DNA of 11,111 nucleotides. Source: Phoronis ovalis. Taxonomy: Eukaryota > Phoronida > Phoronidae. The stretch is taken from the NCBI GenBank assembly GCA_028565635.1, contig JAOXYB010040172.1, positions 1 through 11,111 on the forward strand, written 5' to 3'. Positions 6,001-11,111 of this stretch are shown here, one piece after another. Position 1 is the first letter of the stretch. Each line of letters opens with the position of its first letter. Position numbers and translations under genes: made by a program. The notes under the pieces are model-generated. The model made no database searches and was not told the DNA's origin. It worked only from the letters and a program-made list of their open reading frames with translations.

Positions 6001-8768
6001 GTTCTTCTATCAGGTCCTCCGGGGTCAGCTCCACTGGTGTATTATAAACCCTGGTTTCAGGGACTTTATTTATACCAAGTGTTACACCATATTTATCAAT
6101 TGCTGGGAATTTGATTCCTGAAACGTAAATAAAATCTTTGTAGTGTACTAAAAGTACTTATTCCCTGTCATAATTTATATAAATTACTTAAACTGCAAGC
6201 GAGCTATGACTTGTGAGATATAATTACATATCTGATTCATAATAATTTTAAAATATAAATATCCACACGATGCAGTCAAAGATTCTTTGATCATATTTGT
6301 GATTACATTTTTAAATAGAATTAAAACTTTTTGCTTTAAATATGACTTCTATAATATTGTAATACACATGTTTCACGCAACTTTTCAGTTACAGTCTTTC
6401 AGCCGAGCAGTAAATAGTTGCCAAAAAAGTTTGGTGCTATATGATTATTTATTACTGAAAGACTAAAAGCATATAAAATTTAATTATAATCTTCTATCAT
6501 TTGACACCCATTCCAGAAATTCATGATTAGCAAAGATTTTTGGTTGCTGTGTGTAGATTGTGTGTACACTCTATTGTATTCATTTTTTTTTAATTAAGAA
6601 AAAATGTTAAATATATTGATCATGTCTTCTAAGTAGGATGATGATTTCACAGAGGCTATCTTCGTTGTATTTGCTATATTTAATTTTTGCATACCATGTT
6701 ACTGGGTTTATTTATATTGCCAAAGGCCTTGTAAAATGCCAAATATAATTTCTGCATTTCTTCTCAATCAGCTGTATTTTGGTATTTTGTAAAATTACAC
6801 AAAATATTTCATGTGAACACATAAAAATTAAAGATACCTGAGTAGTATACATGAGATATAGGATTGCCTGGTTTCTCGCGATGGATTTTTTCTGGTTCTT
6901 TATACTGTGGTGCATTGTCCTGTCTGTTACAGTATGCCCATCCTCCACCGACACGCACTGGCCTATCACGAGAAGGGCTGAAGCAAAAGTACCCACATAA
7001 TATTATATAAGTAAAATACATTTAATAAAATAATTTCACAACATTCCATTAATGATTTTTCATAAACAACTGGAATAACACTTTATTAGAATATATTAAT
7101 TATATATTTTAATGCCCACAATTTTTTGCATTTAATCTGTCACAACCAAAACTTTTTGTACGTTTCAACATTTTGCCACTGTCCATGCAATTCTACAGGA
7201 GTCCACATACCAGGATGTACTATATTAACAATCAACTTTTAATTTGAACAGAATAAGGTTCTACAGAAAAATCATGAGAGAAAAATTCACTGAATGTTTT
7301 GATGGAATAAATTTTAGTTGTGACATATATAAAATGCTTATGTTCAGATTCTGCCTGAAAAACTTACGACTTAATTACAATAATAATGTTTCTATTTTCC
7401 ACTATACTTACTTATATTCTTTTTGAGATTTAGTATTATTATTTCTATCACCATTGCACGCTTTTCCTGCATTGCACACTTTTAATTCTTGTCGACATCC
7501 ATAACAAAACTCTCCTATTTCTAAATCTTTTTCTCGTTTGTCCGTTTCTGATAATGTTTTATAATGTAAAACTGCACTTTCCACAAAAGGTAAATATATT
7601 TTAGAAGCACTTTTGTGTTTTGTAAATGTTACTGCAGCAAATTCTGGCAGGGAGTCTAAGCTTTGGTAGCTAATGCTGAAAAAATTAAAACATTTAATAA
7701 TGATTTAATAATGATTTAATGTCAAGAAAATGCTGATTATCAAAGTCATACATTTCAATGATGGACAATATTTTTGTCATGCTATTTGTATTAAACACCC
7801 AGAAATGAAATAGTAGCAGTTCAAATATTCAACAGATTATTTTTAAATGTTTAAATTCATTCATACAGTATTGTCTTTATTGAACAAGCAGTTAAATCAA
7901 TTTTGTAAACAGTTGTTAACATCCGTTTTATTCACAGACAGACTTTCAAAATAATCTAATACCTTCTATGCATGTTTTTGCAAACACTAACGGTATTATC
8001 CAAATATCATGTATTGGATTTAGTTCCTATAGGACTATAGGTGGGTTATATTAATTGGCTACTGCAGACAAGCCGTTTGCACTGGGGTGAATCGCAATGT
8101 TACTATCATTTGCAACGAAATTAAAATTTTAGAATGTGAACACTTTGTCATGATATGATAATGATGTAGATTACATTTTCACAAAGATTCCCACTGCAGC
8201 TCAAGCTAATGCGGTAATGCCTTTGCTGCATATAACTGAATAATCCTCATTACAAAATGCGACATCACAAACAAAATATCACCAGTGAGTCACATTTCAT
8301 TCCATATTATAGTAATACTCTATGTATCCTTTGGGTAGGCCTATCACTTTTTGAGTCAGATTAAATAAGGGTAAGATATCTGTTCGTAATGTTAAATTTG
8401 CCGCTTCTCAACTTTGTCATAGTGATAGGAATCATCACCGGGTCCCTACAGTCATAGTAGTCTTAATTCTTACCCTCTGTGTTTTCCTCCATTATTATAG
8501 TTCCACAAAAACTCTGTGTTAGCCGATTTATTAATGTGGATGGCGGAATAAAGCCTAGAGCCAGAAACAAACACAGAATCACCCAGACTCCAACCAAGGC
8601 CCAGACCAGAGCCAGATCAGATGTCATAAAAACTGGTCCAGGACTTGACCCCAGATGTTTTTATTCAGTTTTCTGGGAATAAGGTAACTGCAGTAACATA
8701 TGTTAGTGACCACCGATCTGCTTTCTGATCAGATAATATACTCACCTATTTCTAATAAGAGGCAGCAT
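1..8768 (-). CDS. multi-exon gene, unrecognised modular protein (3' part off the left edge)
   Basis: This entry spans the whole inferred coding region; the exons are listed separately. The model was built by chaining GT-AG splice sites whose phases match and whose joined frames contain no stop. It predicts about 440 residues in the window. The first 140 residues carry C65, C68, C75, C81 and C112 and the heptapeptide VRVGGGW at about 103-109. The rest is hydrophilic, rich in P, E, V, K and T, without membrane spans or a signal peptide. Three exons end in VYK. Exons from 5932-6117 to 866-961 are all phase 1-1, a layout typical of modular proteins grown by exon duplication and suited to alternative splicing. 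The VRVGGGW heptapeptide suggests a remote GAS2/GAR link (cytoskeletal), but the rest of that domain is not recognisable. The function is unknown. The gene's existence is well supported; the exact exon set, start and isoforms are inferred. Confidence 0.8.
184..356 (-). CDS. lysine-rich exon (model exon 10)
   Basis: This 173-nt exon has acceptor atgaattttag and donor TATCAG|gtaaca. It enters in phase 1 (AAA G|CT gives K-A) and leaves in phase 0. It encodes 57 residues without a stop, basic and Lys/Thr-rich (PKAFTLKAREKKTTEATDPF at the start, VDLKKSDPNYQ at the end). There is no recognised domain. Because it leaves in phase 0, it closes the run of symmetric exons. The gene must continue to the left, since the exon ends at a donor and not at a stop. 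Confidence 0.85.
357..865 (-). other. intron between exons 9b and 10
   Basis: AT-rich intron with no further exon seen. It carries UGCAUG motifs at 854-859, 834-839 and 610-615. Short open frames on both strands around 611-932 lack splice context or recognisable protein composition. Confidence 0.6.
834..859 (-). promoter_or_regulatory. paired UGCAUG motifs just downstream of exon 866-961
   Basis: TGCATG on the transcribed strand occurs at 854-859 and 834-839, within 32 nt of the 5' splice site of the candidate cassette exon. RBFOX sites in this position usually promote exon inclusion. A third copy is at 610-615. Confidence 0.45.
866..961 (-). CDS. cryptic or cassette exon, duplicate of exon at 184-356 (model exon 9b)
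   Basis: This candidate 96-nt exon has acceptor ttgtttttgttag and donor AACGAAG|gtatat. It is phase 1-1 and free of stops, and encodes 31 residues that include PQKRFSLKPLKKKT and, nearer its end, SKHR. The start of the exon at 184-356 reads PKAFTLKAREKKT and later SKNR. The shared F-[ST]-L-K-x3-K-K-T and S-K-[HN]-R pattern at the same distance suggests tandem exon duplication. Two UGCAUG elements lie 7-12 and 27-32 nt downstream of its donor. It may be a cassette exon, since joining 1318-1395 directly to 184-356 also keeps the frame. There is no transcript evidence. Confidence 0.65.
962..1317 (-). other. intron between exons 9 and 9b
   Basis: AT-rich intron with no exon, repeat or motif worth noting beyond the flanking splice sites. 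Confidence 0.6.
1318..1395 (-). CDS. symmetric exon ending in VVYK (model exon 9)
   Basis: This 78-nt exon is phase 1-1, with acceptor ttgttaacag and donor TACAAAG|gtgaca. It encodes 25 residues beginning KNIDFATYVALERATRDDAS and ending RVVYK. GC and CpG content stand out clearly from the AT-rich introns, which supports coding. The VYK end followed by a phase-1 split codon is shared with the exons at 5932-6117 and 4691-4765, pointing to a repeated module boundary. No domain is recognised. Confidence 0.85.
2199..2431 (-). CDS. possible alternative C-terminal extension, H/N/D-rich, ending in TAG
   Basis: If the donor at 2430-2431 is not used, the frame of the 2432-2488 exon continues without a stop to TAG at 2199-2201, adding 76 residues. 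The tail is low complexity (HHYKQNNNDANHNGVGVG, then DDKLQNDGYGEDDTTNNN) and is coded by a degenerate ATGATN-like repeat. An AATAAA on the minus strand lies at 1862-1867, but this is weak evidence in such AT-rich DNA. It may be a genuine alternative last exon or simply an intronic simple repeat that happens to be open. Confidence 0.3.
2205..2345 (+). repeat. degenerate CATCAT/ATTATT low-complexity tract
   Basis: CATCAY and ATTATY units are interspersed here, leaving three frames open at once. On the minus strand it encodes the H/N/D-rich tail described for the alternative C-terminal extension. Confidence 0.55.
2432..2488 (-). CDS. 57-nt exon with possible read-through form (model exon 8)
   Basis: The acceptor is convincing: a T-rich tract (ggcttttttattttcttc) leading to ataaaccag. 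The frame enters in phase 1 as D-NAGSKTDFLAEITISHSY. The donor TATG|gtaaca at 2430-2431 gives a 57-nt phase 1-1 exon. Two other outcomes fit the frame. A later, better-looking donor GATATG|gtgagg at 2229-2230 gives a 258-nt phase 1-1 exon (2231-2488). Alternatively, no donor is used and the reading runs to the stop TAG at 2199-2201. The extended part is low-complexity H/N/D-rich sequence, so the short form is my preferred call for the full-length product. Confidence 0.55.
2489..3181 (-). other. intron between exons 7 and 8
   Basis: Intron holding the UGCAUG cluster. I checked it for hidden phase 1-1 exons and found none with a usable donor. Confidence 0.6.
2609..3170 (-). promoter_or_regulatory. 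cluster of intronic UGCAUG (RBFOX-type) motifs
   Basis: The transcribed strand carries TGCATG (CATGCA on plus) at 2609-2614, 2737-2742, 2862-2867, 2888-2893, 2964-2969, 3019-3024 and 3165-3170, seven copies in about 560 nt. Shorter GCATG cores are at 2898-2902 and 3141-3145, and an eighth hexamer is at 2179-2184. With roughly 35% A or T and 15% G or C each, well under one copy is expected. UGCAUG is the binding site of RBFOX splicing factors across animals. The cluster lies between the exons at 3182-3268 and 2432-2488, so it may control either. Function is inferred. Confidence 0.5.
3182..3268 (-). CDS. basic symmetric exon (model exon 7)
   Basis: This 87-nt exon is phase 1-1, with acceptor tttcatgcag and donor CTGGAG|gtaaaa. 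It encodes about 28 residues, TVTKKEISKHFVRKSNFTKE then VAFRNPAG, a basic hydrophilic segment with no recognised domain. A UGCAUG element sits 12-17 nt inside the downstream intron (3165-3170), the first of a dense cluster. The frame is open and both junctions keep phase. I judge it a real exon, possibly alternatively spliced. Confidence 0.82.
3269..3789 (-). other. intron between exons 6b and 7
   Basis: AT-rich intron with (TA)n-like sequence around 3400-3420. No exon fits the required phase. Confidence 0.5.
3790..3867 (-). CDS. cryptic or cassette exon, basic (model exon 6b)
   Basis: This candidate 78-nt exon lies in what would otherwise be a 1.4-kb intron. Its acceptor is the best in the gene: a pyrimidine-rich tract of some 45 nt ending in ctatttcag. 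The donor is CGTCGAG|gtgaaa. It is phase 1-1, matching both neighbours, and has no stop. It encodes about residues 231-255, starting ESLKIISAILHDRHF and ending in the basic FFKRLRR. It has several CpG dinucleotides in otherwise CpG-poor intron sequence, as seen in the other exons. The HF-RK-x-x-F pattern loosely resembles HFVRKSNF in the next exon, so the two may be related or alternative exons. There is no transcript evidence. Confidence 0.62.
4370..4520 (+). repeat. degenerate ATGA/GATGAY-rich low-complexity tract
   Basis: The intron here is dominated by degenerate ATGA, ATGAC and GATGA units without exact periodicity, followed by a T run at about 4543-4552. The hydrophobic open frames on the minus strand across it are by-products of this composition. 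Confidence 0.6.
4665..4670 (-). promoter_or_regulatory. UGCAUG downstream of exon 4691-4765
   Basis: A single TGCATG on the transcribed strand lies 21-26 nt past the donor, the same placement as beside the exons at 3182-3268 and 866-961. Confidence 0.35.
4691..4765 (-). CDS. short Pro/Glu-rich exon ending in VYK (model exon 6)
   Basis: This 75-nt exon is phase 1-1, with acceptor tctgttctgatag and donor TACAAAG|gtgact. It encodes about residues 206-229, EPEEQSEAPHPESPPDSP followed by LKPVYK. This is a disordered, acidic proline-rich linker, and its VYK end mirrors the previous exon and the exon at 1318-1395. A UGCAUG element lies 21-26 nt into the downstream intron (4665-4670), so inclusion may be regulated by RBFOX-type factors. 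That regulatory role is inference. Confidence 0.85.
4766..5931 (-). other. intron between exons 5 and 6
   Basis: Largest intron at 1,166 nt. A good-looking acceptor near 5832 (attttgtag) leads into a stop in the phase required. Nothing else is supported. Confidence 0.6.
5932..6117 (-). CDS. PEVK-like acidic exon ending in VYK (model exon 5)
   Basis: This 186-nt exon has acceptor tttacgtttcag and donor TATAAAG|gtattc. It is phase 1-1 and encodes about residues 144-204. It opens with IKFPAIDKYGVTLG and continues into an acidic proline-rich part (VELTPEDLIEELAVEEQ, LKLPEIPEEKK), closing with RVYK. The codons are GC-richer than the flanking introns, which supports coding. Its composition recalls disordered spacer or elastic segments, but no named domain is evident. 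It is the first of the symmetric exons, so it could be skipped without disturbing the frame. Confidence 0.88.
6118..6837 (-). other. intron between exons 4 and 5
   Basis: AT-rich, with the short inverted repeat at 6393-6464. No exon found. Confidence 0.6.
6393..6464. repeat. short inverted repeat (hairpin-capable)
   Basis: AGTCTTTCAG at 6393-6402 and its complement CTGAAAGACT at 6455-6464 bracket a second partial match (TAAATA with TATTTA). The asymmetric 8-nt bulge makes it a poor miRNA precursor. Confidence 0.45.
6838..6977 (-). CDS. exon encoding the VRVGGGW motif (model exon 4)
   Basis: This 140-nt exon has acceptor tttgcttcag and donor TACTCAG|gtatct. It enters in phase 2 (AA|C gives Asn) and leaves in phase 1, switching the gene to the phase-1 register used downstream. 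It encodes about residues 97-142, beginning PSRDRPVRVGGGWAYCN. VRVGGGW is the best-known conserved string of the GAS2-related (GAR) microtubule-binding domain, and a cysteine follows three residues later. The usual GAR features before it (a G-x-Y-x-x-G segment and an R-x-L-R-S-x-V-M lead-in) are not visible, so homology is a suggestion only. The remainder is basic and proline-containing (PEKIHREKPGNP). Confidence 0.85.
6978..7411 (-). other. intron between exons 3 and 4
   Basis: AT-rich intron without recognisable content. The plus-strand open frame at 7244-7426 is a composition by-product. One UGCAUG is at 7184-7189. Confidence 0.6.
7412..7675 (-). CDS. large N-terminal exon with cysteine cluster (model exon 3)
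   Basis: This 264-nt exon lies between acceptor ttttttcag and near-consensus donor TATAA|gtaagta. It begins and ends in phase 2 and encodes about residues 9-95 without a stop. The first half is mixed hydrophobic and polar, with the stretch IYLPFVESAVLHYKTL. It then becomes charged (ETDKREKD) and carries FCYGC followed by two more cysteines (C65, C68, C75, C81), a C-x2-C-x6-C-x5-C arrangement that could bind a metal. The end is Asn-rich. I do not recognise the family. A link to a GAS2-type domain is possible only because of the VRVGGGW motif in the next exon. The length, open frame and splice sites make this one of the firmest exons. Confidence 0.85.
7676..8745 (-). other. intron between exons 2 and 3
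   Basis: Contains the duplicated unit TAATAATGATT near 7695-7720, the CCAGA-rich tract, and a short ATG-plus-donor arrangement at 8474-8492 that could be an alternative first exon. Sequence between about 8020 and 8480 is less AT-rich and may be an old repeat, but I cannot identify it. Confidence 0.5.
8555..8640 (+). repeat. degenerate CCAGA(CC)-rich tract
   Basis: AGAGCCAGA, CCCAGACT, GCCCAGACCAGAGCCAGA and similar overlapping units form a short GC-richer island in the first intron. It looks like a degenerate minisatellite or a repeat remnant. The plus-strand frame across it (about 8479-8682) shows only repeat-driven composition. Confidence 0.4.
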
Positions 8769-8789
8769 GTGTTCTGTATCAGTGTAATC
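8746..8789 (-). CDS. exon with likely start codon (model exon 2)
   Basis: This 44-nt exon follows the acceptor ctgttttag and ends at the strong donor AATAG|gtgagt. Its end phase (AG|C) joins the next exon as Ser. An in-frame ATG at 8766-8768 would start the protein MLPLIRN. The frame is also open upstream of it (DYTDTEH), so translation could begin in an earlier exon. The bases before ATG are CAC, a weak initiation context, and no earlier phase-0 coding exon with an ATG was found in 8790-11111. I therefore take this ATG as the provisional start. The first residues show no signal peptide or targeting motif. Confidence 0.6.
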
Positions 8790-9402
8790 CTAAAACAGAA
8801 ACAATGAAATGTTTATACCGGAAATTTATGTAGCAAAATTGGTATGCGACTATGCGAATATAACAATCACCGGGGCTGTGTAATTTGTGGCGATATCTAG
8901 AATTTCGTGAATGCATGGGAAGACGCAAACAAATGAAAATGGAAACGGACTTTACTTTATAAAGTACCCAGTGTCTAGGAGAAGTGTAGAAACGAACTAC
9001 GATAAAATATTGATGATGTTTATAATATAAATTTATTGGGGAAATGTCGATATGAATAAAAAAGAATGATTTCTGACCTTGGTAAGAGCAGTGTGTTTGT
9101 TTTTCACACGAAGTCAATGCACTATATTTAAGATGACTAGAAATATTATTGATAAAAGTGTCAAATTTTATGTAGACTAATAATTAGCTTTTAATTAATA
9201 TACATGTACTTAGGCTATGAAAGGGGAATTAATTGGGACTTATAAAACAGTTTTAAAAATAACGCAATGTATTTTCTCAACTGGTCTCTGTACGTTTTCG
9301 GATTTTGTATCTACTAGAGTATCATGATATTTCATAGTGGTACTAATAAATAATTATAACTACTGGATAGGCTTTTGCTAATTTACATGTGGAAAAATTA
9401 TA
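8790..9402. other. upstream region of the gene, no coding exon found
   Basis: Expected to contain the first exon or promoter if the ATG at 8766-8768 is used. Around 8830-9000 there are more CpGs than in the introns. The minus-strand frame at 8779-9117 has no ATG before it and no protein-like composition. A possible untranslated first exon ending at AAG|gtcaga (9078) is too weak to annotate. Confidence 0.4.
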
Positions 9403-9601
9403 CAGTAATTTGCTTTTTTTATTTGCTATAATTAAAAGTTTATATTATATGTAGTAATAAATAAACAAGCATCGTAATGAGCCAATGGAGCCATCAGAAA
9501 ATAAAATAAACGTTTTTTTACAGTCGCTGGATAGTCAGCGATTTCCGAAAGTAGATAGTAAGGTTTTCGCATTGCAAGACATAAGGATAATTTAATGATC
9601 A
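9403..9601 (+). repeat. left inverted arm of the fold-back element
   Basis: The arm runs from CAGTAAT through TTTGC and a T run, then an unbroken match to the right arm that ends at AATTTAATGATCA. It contains the TCGCTGGATAGTCAGCGA segment where the right arm has a 5-bp insertion. Confidence 0.88.
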
Positions 9602-9766
9602 TATATATACATGTATCGTTATGCATTACAATATCATCCATACGTGCCTTATTACTGACAAATTACATTTATAAACGAACTAAATGTTTACGCAAAGTAT
9701 CAATCTATATTTTGAGAAATTCAATAAATAACTATGCCTTAAATTTATTTTAATGAAAAATGCATT

Positions 9767-9961
9767 ATGCACCTTAGTGATGTCGATTTAGTTACCCCGT
9801 TGGTTATGTATCGATCTGATTTAGAGGAGGCATGTAACTATATACGTCCGGTTCCGTTCTATATTGTGTATTATGTAAAAACAAATACTAAAAACTTAGG
9901 GATGTCGTCCTGTGAAATTTCTTCAGGCTTAAACTCAAAACGGTATATTTTTATTCGGTAA
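9767..9961 (+). other. open frame inside the fold-back element, unrecognised
   Basis: A 64-codon frame starts MHLSDVDLVTPLVMYRS and ends IFIR before TAA, within the non-repeated centre of the element. It contains more CpG and G+C than its surroundings (around CGTCCGGTTCCG for example). The stop overlaps a donor-like string, TTCG|gtaagc at about 9954-9962. It is too short for a transposase and shows no DDE or helix-turn-helix pattern I can recognise. It could be a captured host exon fragment, a transposase relic or chance. Coding status is doubtful. Confidence 0.2.
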
Positions 9962-10092
9962 GCGCAATATTAATAAAAACAATTACACTTCAGAATACGA
10001 AATAATTGTAACAGAGTTTAATGCAAATTAAAGCATTATCAATATTATATAACCGAAAGCTACAGCAGACATTTAAAAAAAAGAATATAGTT

Positions 10093-10303
10093 TGATCATT
10101 AAATTATCCTTATGTCTTGCAATGCGAAAACCTTACTATCTACTTTCGGAAATCGCTGACTATCCACTGAAGCGACTGTAAAAAAACGTTTATTTTATTT
10201 TCTGATGGCTCCATTGGCTAATTACGATGCTTGTTTATTTATTACTACATATAATATAAACTTTTAATTATAGCAAATAATATATATATATATATTATTA
10301 CTG
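10093..10303 (-). repeat. right inverted arm of the fold-back element
   Basis: This is the reverse complement of the left arm. Its outer end holds a TATATA run at 10281-10296 in place of the left arm's T run, and it closes with ATTACTG next to TA. Confidence 0.88.
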
Positions 10304-11111
10304 TAGAATATACAAAACAGTTTTATTGAGACAACAGGCATGCAATTAAGACCATGGGAGTTATATATGTATAGGCAAATAAAAATATCTAGGAATTTGC
10401 ATTTAGGATATTATTTTTTAAAATATTTATGTAATCTTTTCAAATTTTCTCATCAATATCAAATTCTTCTTTAGTGACTTCTTTCTGTTTGAATTTCAAA
10501 CTGATATTTACTATAATGAATAAAAAAGCCATGGTACATTTTGAATTTTCGCTCATTTCAATATCTTGTGATACAGCGATTGCATTTCTACTGCTCCTTT
10601 GCTAGCTTTTAATTAACACCCAGTAGTGTGATGCGTGTATAGGCTCTATTCTCCTAAGTAAAAAGAACTATTAGAATATGATAATAGATAAACTATATAT
10701 ATTATTAACTCGTAATTCAAACATCAAAATTACTAAATGTAGGTTCATTAGGAAGTAAAACTTGGCGTAATTAGTCGAGTTTACAATAATGTTCATATTT
10801 CGAGCTTTTAGGGAGCCACTACCAGTCACGATTGACTATTCCATCGATCTACATAGCAAGGCTTTTACGTCTCTTTAAGGAAGCTGTTTACAATGGGCTT
10901 AGGAGCGAAAGCTTTTACTTGGCTTTTTGTAGAATTACCCCCGAATTAGCATTTGTTAAATCCGGTGTATAAACTTTTCAAACATCTCTAACTAGCTTCG
11001 GGCATGTGGTGGATTAAGACTAATATAGTATTCATCTTGTCGCTTTGAGTGAATAGTAAAATTATATCAATAACTTGACGGTCCAAAATTTAGACAGCTA
11101 CGATGGTATAG
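10304..11111. other. intergenic, no feature found
   Basis: AT-rich to about 10750, then somewhat richer in G+C and CpG to the edge. Stops interrupt every frame I followed on the minus strand. No splice chain, RNA gene or repeat was recognised. Confidence 0.5.

Larger units (their letters stand above)
9403..10303. mobile_element. fold-back, Tc1/mariner-type non-autonomous element (MITE-like)
   Basis: This element of about 900 bp has long terminal inverted repeats at 9403-9601 and 10093-10303. Both ends begin CAGTAAT when read inward, and each is flanked by TA (9401-9402 and 10304-10305), matching the TA target duplication of the Tc1/mariner superfamily. Over about 180 aligned bases of the arms I find one mismatch (9479 versus 10220) and one 5-bp indel (ACTGA at 10166-10170, missing on the left). 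The tips also differ: T-rich on the left, a (TA)n run on the right. No transposase is visible, so mobility would depend on an enzyme made elsewhere. It lies about 0.6 kb upstream of the gene's first identified exon. The near-identity of the arms suggests recent insertion or gene conversion. Confidence 0.85.

Noticed and set aside
6393-6464. Intronic hairpin as a miRNA precursor
   Set aside because: The stem is broken by an asymmetric bulge of about 8 nt and an unpaired middle, so it does not meet the usual precursor pattern.
8779-9117. 112-codon minus-strand open frame overlapping exon 8746-8789
   Set aside because: It has no ATG at its start and uses a different frame from the exon chain. 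Its composition is not protein-like.
9078-9118. Possible untranslated first exon ending in ACCAAG|gtcaga, with TTAAATATAG about 25-50 nt upstream
   Set aside because: The donor is weak, the TATA-like string is expected often in such AT-rich DNA, and nothing fixes a transcription start.
9186-10617. Shared 14-mer TAGCTTTTAATTAA near 9185 and 10602, on either side of the fold-back element
   Set aside because: It is AT-rich, short and far from the element ends, which already have a clear TA duplication; likely chance.

Overview
The window looks like invertebrate animal nuclear DNA. It is strongly AT-rich, has no dense prokaryotic-style coding, and holds one split gene with GT-AG introns of a few hundred to about 1,200 bases. 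I cannot place the phylum from sequence alone.

The gene lies on the minus strand and fills about 1-8790. By matching splice sites and codon phase by eye I recover a chain of ten internal exons plus a probable partial exon at the left edge. In transcript order they are 8746-8789 (with an in-frame ATG at 8766-8768), 7412-7675, 6838-6977, 5932-6117, 4691-4765, 3790-3867, 3182-3268, 2432-2488, 1318-1395, 866-961, 184-356 and perhaps 1-72. Every junction restores the frame. From 5932-6117 to 866-961 all exons are short and begin and end in phase 1, so any of them can be skipped or included without a frameshift. The predicted protein is about 440 residues in the window and continues off the left edge. 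I do not recognise it as a named protein. Its N-terminal third has a small cysteine cluster and the heptapeptide VRVGGGW, which resembles the hallmark of GAS2-related (GAR) domains. The rest is a charged, P/E/V/K-rich modular chain in which three exons end in VYK.

The most interesting points are: (1) two easily missed symmetric exons, one of which (866-961) looks like a diverged duplicate of the exon at 184-356; (2) a strand-biased cluster of UGCAUG, the RBFOX splicing-factor motif, in the introns and just downstream of several of these exons' 5' splice sites; (3) an exon at 2432-2488 that, if its 5' splice site is ignored, reads into an H/N/D-rich tail with a stop, giving a possible alternative C-terminus.

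Upstream of the gene, 9403-10303 is a non-autonomous fold-back transposon. It has near-identical inverted arms of about 200 bp, starts with CAGTAAT and is flanked by TA, as expected for the Tc1/mariner group. Its centre holds an unexplained CpG-bearing open frame. The segments 8790-9402 and 10304-11111 show no convincing gene. No RNA genes, CRISPR arrays or viral genes were seen.
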